NCBI RefSeq assembly: GCF_033118175.1
Contig: NC_083704.1
Coordinates: forward strand, 53,284,501 to 53,348,500
Direction: 5' to 3'
DNA: 64,000 nucleotides
DNA from: Dama dama
Taxonomy: Eukaryota > Chordata > Mammalia > Artiodactyla > Cervidae
This document shows positions 44,061 to 56,000 of this stretch, piece by piece; positions within the stretch are counted from its first letter, which is position 1, and each line of letters opens with the position of its first letter. The translations under genes and the position numbers were made by a program. The notes beneath the pieces are model-generated. The model made no database searches and was not told the DNA's origin. It was given only the letters and a program-made list of their open reading frames with translations.

Positions 44061-46419
44061 GTCAGACTGAGTCCCAGAAGGCCAGCGAGCGTGAGGCACG
44101 CGGCTGGGAAGGTCACTGCGCCCAGTGGGCTGCGCACAGTGCTGTGGGTTTCCATCTGTGGGAGCGGGAAGGCTGGCTCTAGGGTTGTGGGGTGCCCCTG
44201 GGGGATAGGTAATGGGGCACGTGGGAGCCAGGGGGAGGGCTTAGCCTGCTGCCTCCCTGTCCTCACGTCCGTTCTCCCTACCCACTCCCATACTGCGTTC
44301 CGGTCCACATGCCAGGGCTAGGGTGGGGGCATGTCTTCAGCCCTGACCAAGAGCTGGGGCCTGAGTCACTAGAAGGAAGAGATGGAGCGAGAAGGGGTCG
44401 GGGGAGGAGGGAAAGGGTCAGAGGAAGCTGGAACCTTCTCCTCCTTCCTGCAGATGACCTTTAAAGCTACTATACCCCCCACACCCCCCCAACCCTGACC
44501 TCCCCTGACCCCTCCACGAATCTCAACTCTCATGTGTAAAGGGTATTAATGGCAAAGAGATACCAGGCTTGGGTGGGGGGTGGGGTTGCAGGCCCAGGGA
44601 CTTAGGGTCAACACTGAGGGGCAGGCTGGAGCCAGCAGGGGGATCTGGGAGGGGAGGGAGCTGGGGAAGAGGCTCCTGAAACTGGTGGCTGTGTAGGAGG
44701 GGGCAGGAGCAGGAGCCCACACAGAGGGAGGACAGCTCTGAGATGTTCTTGAGTCTTGTTCCCTCCTGCAGCAGAGTGAGAAAGGATGCCCCTGAGTAGG
44801 GGCTGGGGGGTAATCAGCATCGCCAGACTATACCGAAGGATTTGGGAAGGGGTAGGTGCTGCACCGAGATGTAGCCCCAGAGCCACTCTGCACACACACT
44901 AACTACTAGCATGTGCAAGCAGCACGGGGTCTCTCTACACGTGTTCCCCAGGCGCTGCCCTTTCCTCCACGGGTGTCAGGAGAGGCAAGGCCAGATCAGA
45001 TGCAGGCCTGTGAGCACACACCACACCCAGGTGCCTCTGGTACACACAGCTACAAGTGGGCTCGGGGGATTCTCACCGAGAAAGGACAGGCTTTTTCCCT
45101 GGACACAGAAGCCCAATGCCCCACTGCTCTGGAAAGCGCATAGCTGTGCAACAGACCAACACATCAAACCCAAACAAACACAAACTCCATCGCTAATGGG
45201 AGGCAAGGTGGCAGCAGGATAAGGGTGCAGAGCTGTCAGACAAGGCCTCGGAGACAGACATGCTGTCTTCACTTCCCGCTGCTCTCACCCTCTCTGGCTG
45301 TCTCAGCGCAGCTGCTCCCTGGGGTCGGTCAGCGATGGGCGGGGTCCCTGGAGCAGAGGGGTTGACAGCAGCGGGGTGCAGAGGTGAGAGGACGGCACAG
45401 CAACCCCAGCCCACCCACCAAGGCAGCCACACCAAAGACATCGGGCCTTAAACACAGCACAAGCCCGGGTGGCCCAGTGCGTAGCCTGCAGCCAGTGAGC
45501 CGCACGGCCCTGCTGCAGCACATGGACATGCAGTTACACACCCAGCTATGCACATGCATGCACACACCCAGCCTTACATGAAGAGTTGTACATGTGCACA
45601 TGGCTGCACACACAGCGTTACACACAAACACACAACTGTACACACAGACACAGCTCACATGTGGATGCACAGCTGTACACAGGGACATGTCCACACATAG
45701 GGCTAGTCATGGACACAGCTGCAGAGACCTACTACAGCTTTATACGTGGACAGAGAAACACACAGCTTTCCACTTGAACACACCCCCATACACATACACA
45801 CATAGCTGTATACAGACAAGCCGCCAGAGTGATGGTTGCAGACAGCCAGGTTCTCTCCCCTGTAATACAACTACAGTCGGATGCTGAGCACAGCCGCATG
45901 TGCAGTCACATTGCCATCCACACAAAGACAGCCGCGCCCAGGACCACTGTCACCTGACCCATCCGTGGTTACACATAAAACACCAAAAGCATGTGTGTGT
46001 GTCTGCACACAGGCAGTGGCAGACACAACAGGGATGTCCTCACCGGCTGGGCAGATGACCAGGGTCAGCACCTGAGCTGCGGACACAGAGGCGCCCCTCT
46101 GTGGCAGGCAAAGGCAGGTGGCGAGCTCCCCACCCTTGAGCCCCAGAGGGCACCCGAGGTTCAGCTTTCACACCCCTTGTCCCGCCTGGCCTGCTCTCCT
46201 GAAGCCTGGGGGAGCCCCTGGGGCTGCTGCAATGGAGGAGCAGCTGTCAAGGAGAGCTACCCAGAGCAGGGCTAAAGGGCCTCCAATTCCCCCACCCCAG
46301 CCCAGCCCAGGTACCAGGGTACCTTCCTCTTCTCAGGCCGGGGGTGCTCTGCCCACTCCGGGCCTATCTGCACAGGACTCCCTAAGGGGGAACAGACAAA
46401 CCTACAGCACAAATCCAGG
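44061..46419. other. Intergenic between GRM2 promoter and TEX264 3' end
   Basis: No exon seen. Contains C-rich runs near 44470 and the CA-rich degenerate tandem region at 45530-45930. Confidence 0.5.
45530..45930. repeat. CA-rich degenerate minisatellite
   Basis: About 400 bases of loosely repeated units built on CACAGCTGTACACA and ACACAC, for example CACAACTGTACACACAG and GCACAGCTGTACACAGG. Units are roughly 20-25 bases and poorly conserved. Confidence 0.65.
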
Positions 46420-46442
46420 TGAAACCAAGAAAATCATTTGTT

Positions 46443-46448
46443 TTTATT
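46443..46448 (-). promoter_or_regulatory. TEX264: TEX264 poly(A) signal
   Basis: Minus-strand AATAAA 267 bases after the TEX264 stop codon; the interval 46420-46714 is the 3'UTR. Confidence 0.75.
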
Positions 46449-46714
46449 CTGGGTCCTGGAAGCTCAACGTGAATCTGAAAAAGATGTAACAGGGGTGGCA
46501 GCCCCAGGGGCTGGGTGCAGATAACAGTCCTGGGTCCTCTGGCTCTGGGGGCCGAGAGGACAGTGAGGAGAAGGCTTGGCCGGAGGACCGGGGCAGAAGT
46601 CAGGGCTGCACAAGAGCCCTGGCCCCGGCCGGAGACCGGGAGGTGGAGGAAGAGGAGGACTGCAGAGATGCTCAGTTCCTTGGCAGCGGTGCCACAGGGA
46701 GGTGCAGGCCGCGG

Positions 46715-47007
46715 TTACTCCTCGCCCTTCTCTGGGGTACTGGGCTCCCGGGGCCACTTGGGAGCCCCCAGGGGCTCAGTCTCAGGGCTGAGCCTTGGCT
46801 CCCCCAGGGCTCCCTCGCCCTCCAGGTCAAGCTCCTCGAAAGATGAGCCGCTGGCACCTGACTCGCTGTAGCTGTGCTCGCTGCGGGTGTCGCCATCGTC
46901 CCAGCCGCGGCTGCTCACCCCGGGGGACAGTGTGGCCGCTGAAGTTTCCCGGCTGCCAGGACCCAGCTCCAGGCTTACAGAACTCGTGTCGCTCATCGTG
47001 TCAGCAC
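46715..47007 (-). CDS. TEX264: TEX264 last coding exon (disordered tail with LIR)
   Basis: Acceptor TTCCTGCTCCAG|GT; stop TAA at 46717-46715. Encodes ADTMSDTSSVSLELGPGS, the aspartate/serine-rich stretch (RGWDDGDTRSEHSYSESG) and the FEEL LC3-interacting motif. It completes the glycine codon opened by the previous exon. Confidence 0.95.
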
Positions 47008-50000
47008 CTGGAGCAGGAAGAGGGGGGCTCAGGTTAGCTGGGACCACCCCCCCTCCAGGGAGAGGACTGAGGCTCTCCGACCAGCAACAGCGACTCAGCC
47101 TGCACAGTATGCTCATGAATAATAAAGCTGCCCCAGGCTCAGGAGGCTCGTTCCTGCTGCCCTCTGCCCTCTGCCCTTGCCTGGTGGTCCACTGACAGGG
47201 CAGAGTGAGGGAACAGGGGCCGGGTTGGGTAGTGGGGGAGGGGGAGGAGGTCAGCCTGCTGTACACTCCTCTCCCTGCCCTGAATTAGCCTCAGTTCCTT
47301 GAACTCCCACAAAGCCTGCTGCCCCCCGGGCCCCCAACAACCCATTAAAGACCCTTCAGCCCTGACCTGAGGAGCTGAGGGTAGAACAAAGACTCCAGTA
47401 GAGTCCCCTCCTCCACTTCCCATTTCAGGCTTAGAGAGGGGTTTGTCCAAGGCCAGAACGCTGCCCAGAAGGCCTGAGCACAGGGGAAGGGACAAGGAGG
47501 CCTGCTCTCCTGTGCCCCTCCCCACACGCAGGGCTCCCCGAGTGGCAGCCATGTCCCTGCCTCTGGCCCACACTGAGCCCCAACTTGAGGAGAATGCCAG
47601 GGCAGGAGTGGGATGGGGAAGTCCTGAGAAATTCTCAACAACTAATTGTAGGGGAGGAGGGTGTGGGGATGAAGCATTTTAAGGATTTTCTTCCTCTATG
47701 CCTGGGTCACCCCAGAGGAGCCCTTACCCATCCCCAACTCCTAGTGGCTCCTGAGCCCCAAAGCAGCAGGAGGGGACCATGGGAGCACTCTGCTACCTGC
47801 TGGGGAGCCCCGAGATCCACCCTAGCCTGCTCTGCCCATCCCCAATATATTCTCCAGGCTAGGTTCATCTGCCCTCTTCTGGAGCAGCCTCTCAATTCAT
47901 CTCCTCAGATCAGAGGCACCAACAATGGCTGGGGGCGGCAAGGAGAGGCAGAGAGCTCAGGTCCCCTGTGTGTAGGAATCCAGACCGACAGAAGGTGGAC
48001 ATGCCTCCCTTCCAGTGGGAAAGGGAGGGGGCAGCAGTCAAACATCACAGAAGGTGAGGGGTGGGCCAGCTTCCCCAGATCCTGTCTCCATGGTGATGGA
48101 GCCCCAAGCCCAGTGCAGCTGGGGACTGCTTGGCATTTGGACTTGGCCTGGAACTTTCACTGAGCCTCAGCTGGGGATCAGGGTAGGTATGTGTAGGGGG
48201 TCTGCTTCCTAACCCTCCTCGGCCCCCAGATGACCCTGGGCCCTACTGCAGGGGTGAGGTGAGCCCTGCAACGGCCAGGTTGCTAGCCCAGGGCCCTCGT
48301 CTTGCTGGGGCCTCAGTCCTGGTTCCTAGGGTGGAGGCATTCAAGAGTGAGTCCGGACAGCTCTCTGAGTTGTGGGTGGTTGTCTCTGGCCCTGGGGCAG
48401 GATGGCAGTCCCTCTATCTCTCCTTAAATGATGACTGGTGCCCCAGAGGCTGCAGGCCTGAGCGGAGCAAAAGAGGGGGATGATTTCTCCCTGGCCCAAT
48501 TAAGTTCAACCTGCCCACATAGCCAACGGCTCTCTAGGGACCCAGGTGTGGGGACCTGCCTGCTTGCCAGCTGCCTGCCTCCTCCCTCTCCCAGCCCCTC
48601 CGCTAGGGGTGATCAGAGGAGGAGCCCGGGGCTGCCCCTTCAGGACAGCCTGCCAGGGGAGAACAGCCCCCAGGCACGTGTGGACACCCTAACTAAGGAA
48701 TGCAAGGCAGGGAAGGGGCAGCCCTCCAGCTCCTCAGGGTCTGTGCAGGAACAAGTCTGAGTCCTGGGCCTGTGTCTCCGGGCAGGACAGGTCAGACCAG
48801 GCAGGGCAGCACCCAAGCCCCCCAGGCTGCTGAGGCAGAGAATGAAGCTGCCACCACACCTCAGCCCCTCTCTCCTCCACTGCCCACAGCCAGTGCAAGG
48901 AGATCAAATATTCATCGCCTCCCTGGAGCTAAATAATACATCAATGTAATAACAGGCAGAAGGCAGTTAATCACCCCTTTCACCTCTGAGCCCGAGCGGG
49001 GGCCACAGCAGGGAGGCGGAAAGGGACAGGCCAAGTCTTGGGCAGCTAGGTGCCCACCGCACACCGCAGAGCAAGTGGCATGCCCCTGGAAGGCGGACAC
49101 CCAGAGTCCGCCCCAGGTGCCAGGGCAGACCCTGTCAGAGGTGGGCAGACCCTCTGTTCCCCAACTCCAGGGAATGGGCAGGCAGGCTGGTAGGGAGGAC
49201 AGGCCGAAAAGCTGGGGGCGTGGGAGCGAGGCTGCAGCCAGCTGGAGCGAGTGCCAAGAAGTCCTTCAACACCCCTGGCAGGCAGTGTTTGGAAGGGGAG
49301 CTGGGTGGGTGGGCCAAGGAGGCGGGTGCGGGCAGCAGAGGGAGGTTGAAGGAAGGTCAGGGTGCTCCCCTTCCTGCCCTGGGGACTGCCAGGGTCTGCT
49401 GACCTTGTGCCACGTCCTGGGCCCACAGTAGGGGCGCTGAAGAGTGTCTGCCAGGCGCTACCAGGCGGGTGGGAGCAGTGCCCCACGGAGGTAATTAAGT
49501 GGCAGATGAAGTTAACTGTGTTGGACATGGCCCCTAGGGAGCGAAGACTGCCTCCCGATACCCACCCCCCGCCCCTGCCAACACATGTCTCTCAGGGTGA
49601 CCTTGGCTGTTGAAGACTGGATGGACAGAGGGAGCCTCCTAAAGCAGGAGGTGAAGAAGGCAGTCACACTCCTCCTGGTCGTATGCCACTCCCACAGGTC
49701 ATGGACCGCCAGATTCCCACAAGGCTCCTCCAGCATGGCCGAGGCTGAGACCCTCTAGACCACTTGGGATGTTACCAGCAGGTCCCCTGGCCTCCTGGGG
49801 ACAGCCCAGGGGTAGGCTGAGAGCACGTAAGCAACTTGGTAGCCTGGACCTGGGGTAGGAAGGCTGGCTCTGATGGAAGGGGCAGGGTACTTACCTCCTG
49901 TCTCCCCTCTGCATGCTCTCTGGCTCCTCTTTGAAAGGGAGAGAGCAGCTGGCTCTGGTCGAGGCCCAGACCAGAGGGACACCATGTTCCCCTCCTTACC

Positions 50001-53000
50001 TTCCAGATCCAGTGTCAATCTCACTTCTAATGAGCCCGACCCAAGCAATGCCCTTCCTGAGTAGCCTCAGCAATTACCTCCACCCCGCCATGAGCATCCA
50101 GCTGTCTGTGACCTGAGCTTCCAAGGGTAGCTCTGCTGCATCTGAAGGTGAAGGGAATCCTGGGCAGGATCTCTATCTGCATTGCCAGGGTAATGTGTGT
50201 GAAGCCACGCCTACATGGATCTCTGTGTCTAGGGACAGGGAACCCTGCGCGTGGGGAGGTGGGTCCCTTCTTCCACCTCTGTCAAGCCTAGGTCTGGACA
50301 CCGACAGTGCCACACGGCCAGGGGGGAGGCCCCTTCACCAGGCCCACACGGCCGGGAGTGGGGCTCCAGGTGAGACCCCGCCCTCACCCCCGACCCTGTA
50401 CCTGTGCCATCCACCAGGGCGTCGCTGGCCTCTGCAGGCCCCCGGCTCTTCCGCTCTGTCTCCTTCACCTCAGGCACATAGAAGTCTCCCTGCCGTGCCA
50501 GGGGGCACATGAAATAGATCTGGTCTTGCTGGTAGATCTCCAGCCGCGGGTGGGCACACAACTTCCGCTCCTTGTTGGAGAGCACGAAAGGCAGAATGAG
50601 CCTTCCAGGGCCTCTGACCCATGCGTCCCCAAGTGGCCCCAGAAACTCTTCACTGTTTACTCCCTCCCAGGGGGCTGGCTCCTCCCGCCCCAATCTCCCC
50701 CAAGTTCCAAATCTCTGCTGAGGGAGGCACCCACACAGCATCCTGTGGACAGGGGGCCACACCCCAGGGGGCAGTGCTCTAACGACCTGGGAGTCCTAGA
50801 CAGGTGCTGGAAGGACCCAGGAGCCTGGCACTGCTAATCCTGGTACCAAAGGCTGTTCCAGAAAGCACTGTCTCACAGAGCCTTGAAGCTGAGCACCCCA
50901 GACTTCCCTAGGACGGGGCCCCAAAATCTGTGGCCCCAGGCACCTAAGCCAAGGTCTTACCTGTCAGACTTGCCATCCCTGGACCTGACCTCCTCTCTGC
51001 CCTGGTTAAGGCTGTCTTACCCGCCAATGTTAGAGGAGGCCAGGGCCTGACTCTCAGGTCTCTAGTCCTTGCCCTTGCAGGCTTGTTACTGACAAAGCCT
51101 GGATAGGGGTTCCAGGCCAGCTAAACCCCTCTCCTACTCCCATCTCCCTGCATCTTTAGGTCTATCCCAACCTCTGAGACTATCAGACATGGCTGGTTCC
51201 CACCCCTTCTCAGACCTGGGTCCAGAATTTCAGTGGAGGTGGCAGACCCTAGGCTGGAGGGACAGACAGGACAAGCGGATCTAATACTGGACACTCCACG
51301 ACACCCCATTGGGCTGAAATACTAGCTTATAGGCCCTAAGTGGAGACAGGCAGTCCACTCCCTTCTGTCTGGACACAGAACCCAGGGCTCCGCAGCCCCC
51401 GGCGCATGTGGAAGTGGCGTGGACACATGAGAGAGATGCCCTGACACAGGCAGACAAACCAGAACAGGGGTCAGTGCACCCTGCTCCTCAGCCGCCCCCC
51501 TCCCTGCAACAGAGCTCAATTACCCACTGAGATGACGGCCAGGCCCCTGCCCTGTCACTGCTCACCCGCCAACCTTCACAACACGGCTATTTATAGCACC
51601 TGCCCGGCTCTCACCATGAGCTCTGAAATGAGCCTTCCACTTAGCGGTAATGAGAGACTTACTGCCTGGTGGGGAGAAGCCTCTCCAGGACTCCACTTGT
51701 CAGCCTGCCTGGCCAAGCTGAGGCTTGAGGAACACCCTTCAATTGAAGCAAGTGGAAACAGGTAAAAATGAGCCCCCGGGAGAGAGAAGGAAGGTAGGTT
51801 TATCCAGCCAGGGCCCTCAGCAGCTGGCTGGAGGCCATGTGGAGGTGGATGTCCTAGCCCAGGGTCTAGCTGGAGCTCAGCCTGTGACTCCACGGAAGAC
51901 CCGGACAAGGCCTTTCATCCCAAGTCTCTGTGCGCTCCAACAGAGTAGGCTACCCTGGCCCTGACGCGTCTGAGAGCAGTGAAAGTAAGTCATTATTTTT
52001 AACAGTTTGGGTCTGATCTTTTTGCTAACCTGAGTGTTCTTTGGGTCATCTCACAAGTCCACGGCCCCAGCTCTTCCCATCTCCAAACACACGAGTGGCT
52101 ATCTCTGCTTTTCTACCCACCCACACAGCCGCCCCAGCCCTGGTCTTCAGGAGGAGGGTGAAAAAGAACACAGCATCAGGAATAAGGAGCTACCAGGCTC
52201 TGGGGCCCCTCTAATGCCAGTACTTGGGGGCGAGCATGTGCCAAACCTGAACCCCTCAGTGTACTGGGTCACATCACCAAGGCCAGGGTCAGGGAGGCTC
52301 CCTGGAGAAGGTCCAGGTCATGCCTTGGGAGCTAAAGGAAAAAAAGGGCCCCCCAAACCCAGTCAGGGCATGGCCTTCATCAACATGCCATGCTCTGGGC
52401 ATTCAAAGGGTCCAAAAGGAAGCTGCCAAGTGGCCATCAGAGCAGCAGACTACCTGGAGGCCCAAGTCTCAAGGGCTGGAGACAGCTGGCTTTGGGGGAT
52501 GCTTGCAGGAACTGAGGCTGTGGGCACCCAGAAATTCTAGGGACAGCCCTCACAAACACTCAAGCCACCTGCCGAGCTTTCCTTCTGGAAGTGACAGGGA
52601 TGATGAGAGGGATCAGTGCCCCTTCCGCCCTCTCCTTGAGACTAGGCATCAGGGGGGGTAGCACCAAGCAGCCACCCTTGCCACCTGCTCTGCCAGCCCC
52701 CTCATTGGCAGGCGGGAGGCAGCTCTGTGGCTGTTCTGCGCATCTGCCTCCTCCGGAGAGCCCGGCTCTGAAGTTGCCTGGCTGTGGACAGCCCTGTTGC
52801 CATGGAAACTGCATCCTCCATCCTTGCCGTCGCCTTCATCTCAAAGCCATCCGGGAGAACAGAGGAACAGGGGAGACAGAGGAGGGAGAGAAAACTGGCC
52901 TGGGGCTAGCCGGCCCTTCCTTCCCTGCCCAGTGTTCCCTCCTCACAGCATCCCACACAGAGTGCCAGCTGCCCAAGCCTGTCCCCAGGCCCCTGGAGGG

Positions 53001-56000
53001 GCAGCCTCATACCACACCCAGCCCATTCCTATCCCTGCCACCTGGGGGTGGGGGGACCCTGGCCCTCCCTGCTGGAGAGAGGCATGGAGCTAATTAAAAT
53101 CTCACTGACAGCTCAGCCTTAAATCATTTTAACACATGCCGGATCCTGTCAAAATTCAGGATCAGAGCAGAGAAGGGGCAGGAAGAAGGCAAAGGCACAA
53201 ACTTCCAGCCCAGGCCCAGAAGCAGGTGGAGGGCTTCTAACTGCCCAGTGGCCTCTCCCTGAGACCCCTTTCCAAGCTCTGCCCACTGACCAACAATGAG
53301 TCCGGGATGGAGGGTGTGGGCAGGATGGGCCATATGCCCTGTCCCTAAGTGATCAGGCAGAGAGAACAAGCCCTTTCCCGCCCAGACAGGGACAGCTTCT
53401 GAGGGACGAGAGGAGAGCCAGGGGCCAGCTCTCAGGTCCTTGCTGCACCAGCAGCATGGTGATGACCTGGTGAACACTGGAAAATCATCAGAGGAAGGCA
53501 AGGCCAGCTGCCTCTCTGTCAGCCGGCCCCACCAGGGAGCCCTTGGAGAGCTGACTGCCAAGGACACGAGGCCAATGCCACCCTGGGCTGGTGCTGCTAG
53601 AGGGAGGGGCTTGGATGGGCCTGGAGTCTTCCCAGCCCTGGGCACACCCCCTCCCACAGCCCAGATAGTCAGAGGCTTGAGAAAGCCTCACCAGGACAGG
53701 GGAACCTGCTCTGGCCCCTGAAGCCACTGGTTATGTGATGAGGCCACTACCCAGGGCAACTCGCTCCCACACACAGACTCAAGGGGATCATAAAGCCTTG
53801 CTCCCAGGTGGGAGAGACTGAGGTGTCTACAACTGTCCTCACCTAACAGGAAGAAGTCAACTATTCATGCCAAGGTGCCACCAGGAATGGCTAGAGACTG
53901 GATTTAGCATTCCAGTCCCTCAGACACATCTCCGAGGCCTCCCTCCCACCCGGGCCTTCCACAAACAGAAACCGGAGGGGGACTTGGGACAGCACCCATA
54001 ATGCAGGGATTTCCAGGAGACCTCGGGCATCAGCACTCCCCACTCCTTGCCTGCACTGACATCACACCCCCAGGGAATGCCGGTTGACAAGGGAAGGAGC
54101 AGCGTGCAAAGGTTACTGTGGGGCCACTGTCTCAGCCACCTTGGGAACACTCCACAGACTCCCTCCTCACCTCAGGCTGAGCCCACAACCTGGGTGGGTG
54201 CAGCTCAGGGATCCTGCAAAAGAACGAGACCGGCATGCCAGGCCAAGGCTTCCCCCCAGGACCCACACCACCTCCCTGAAGGCTCTTACTGAGGGGAGGG
54301 GAGGAGGGAGGAAAGAGAGGACTGGGATCACTCTCATTTGTGTTCCAATCTCAGACCATCAACCTGTGCCCTGGCCTGGGCTAGGGGTGGGGAGGGATGC
54401 AGAAAAGGTCAGGCCAGGAGCCGGGGAGACAGGATGGGTCCCAAACCTGGATGCCAGAGCCTGGGTCTGCTCAGAGCTAAGCAGCCTCAGATCCCCAAAA
54501 GGACAGAGCCATGGGTCATACATCTGCTAGAGGAGCCCTAGGCCCAGAAAGGAAGGAGGGCTGCTCTGTCCACCTCCACCCCATCACAGCCCTCTACCTC
54601 CCACCTCACAGGGGTGAGGGGCCCCGGGTCTTCCTGTTCACTCTGAGCGGCCCAGTCCGACCTGTCTCTCCACGCCGGTCTGGACAGCTGGGCAGCCACA
54701 CTGCCAGCAAACAGCTGTTGCATCCCACCCGAGGTGGTGGCATCTCTTCACTGGGTGAAGTCAGGCATGCTCATTTTTAATTACACAGACACTGACGTGC
54801 ACCCGCCTGCACACAGCAGTCCCTGCAAGTGGGGGCTCAGACCCTGGAGGCCCCTTAGGCAGCCGGTCTGTGCAAAGTGATGGGGGAGGCACAGCAGGGG
54901 CTGCGGCTGGAATGTGGCACATTGTTATTATTCTGCCCGGGAACTTCTGTCAACTTCCCTCTCCCTGGATCCCTCTCATCCCCAGTGGGCCTTCCAACCA
55001 CCTCTGGCCCAGAACCTAAACCTGTCTAGGGCAGGAGGTGACAGCAGGAGACACTTTGGGGACCCTGCAGTGCTGACAGGGGAGCCATCAGAAGGGCTGG
55101 TGAGTCCCCTCCCTCCTTGGAGCAGGAGGGCTCAAAGCTCTGCAAATGACAGGCAAAGGAGAAAAGGAATGAAATGGGGCTGCCGGGAGGAACAGGTCAG
55201 AGCAGGCACCAAGTGGCAGAAAGAGCTCCAAGCGGGAGCCCAGAGCCTTGGTCTGGCTACTGACAAATGGGTGGGTTCTCCCTCGGTCTCAGTCTTTATT
55301 GGTTAGTTTTTGTGACCCCATGGACTGAAGGCCACCAGGCTCCTCTGTCCATGGGATTTTCCAGGCAAGAATACTGGAGTGGGTTGCCATTTCCTTCTCC
55401 AGGGGATCTTCCCGACCCAAGGATCAAACCCTTGTCTCCTGAATTGCAGGTGGATTCTTTATTGCTGAGCCACCAAAGATGCCTGGGTCTCAATCTGCCC
55501 AACTGTAAAATAAAACAGACTAGAATAGATGATCTCAAAATAAGTGAGGAACTGGAAAAGATGAGTAAAAACCCTATTACTTAAAGATAGGACAATTGTG
55601 TACCTGAAAAACTGAAGAAGAATCAATGGAGAAACTACTACAAATATTAGGTTCACAAAATTAACAAAAGCACAGCTCGTTTGTCTATGCACTCGCCAGC
55701 TAGTTAGAAGATAAAACAGAGGCAAGAGATGAAGGTCCTCTTGGGGTCGGGTCTCATCGAGGGCTGAAAGGGCCGCCCCACCCCCAATGACAGGGGAAGG
55801 CATAGGAGCCAGGCCTGGAGGGGTGGGAGTCTGGGGAAGACTGCAGACAGGGGAAGGTGTGAGGGAGAGCAGGGCGCTGTGCCTGGCACCCCAGCCTGCT
55901 GTGCCTGCTGCCGCCGCTGCCTGAAAACTTTTCATTTTCACCTCAGAGCCGGCAGCTTGCCATGCAATTTACACCTCTGCTCATATCCCTGCACACCCAG

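Noticed and set aside
43404..44070. Long frames over the GRM2 CpG island on both strands
   Set aside because: GC-composition artefacts over promoter and first noncoding exon.
52034..53097. 168-codon + strand frames in the TEX264 intron as nested genes
   Set aside because: GC-rich intronic sequence; no recognisable domain, no acceptor/donor structure or poly(A) signal tied to them.
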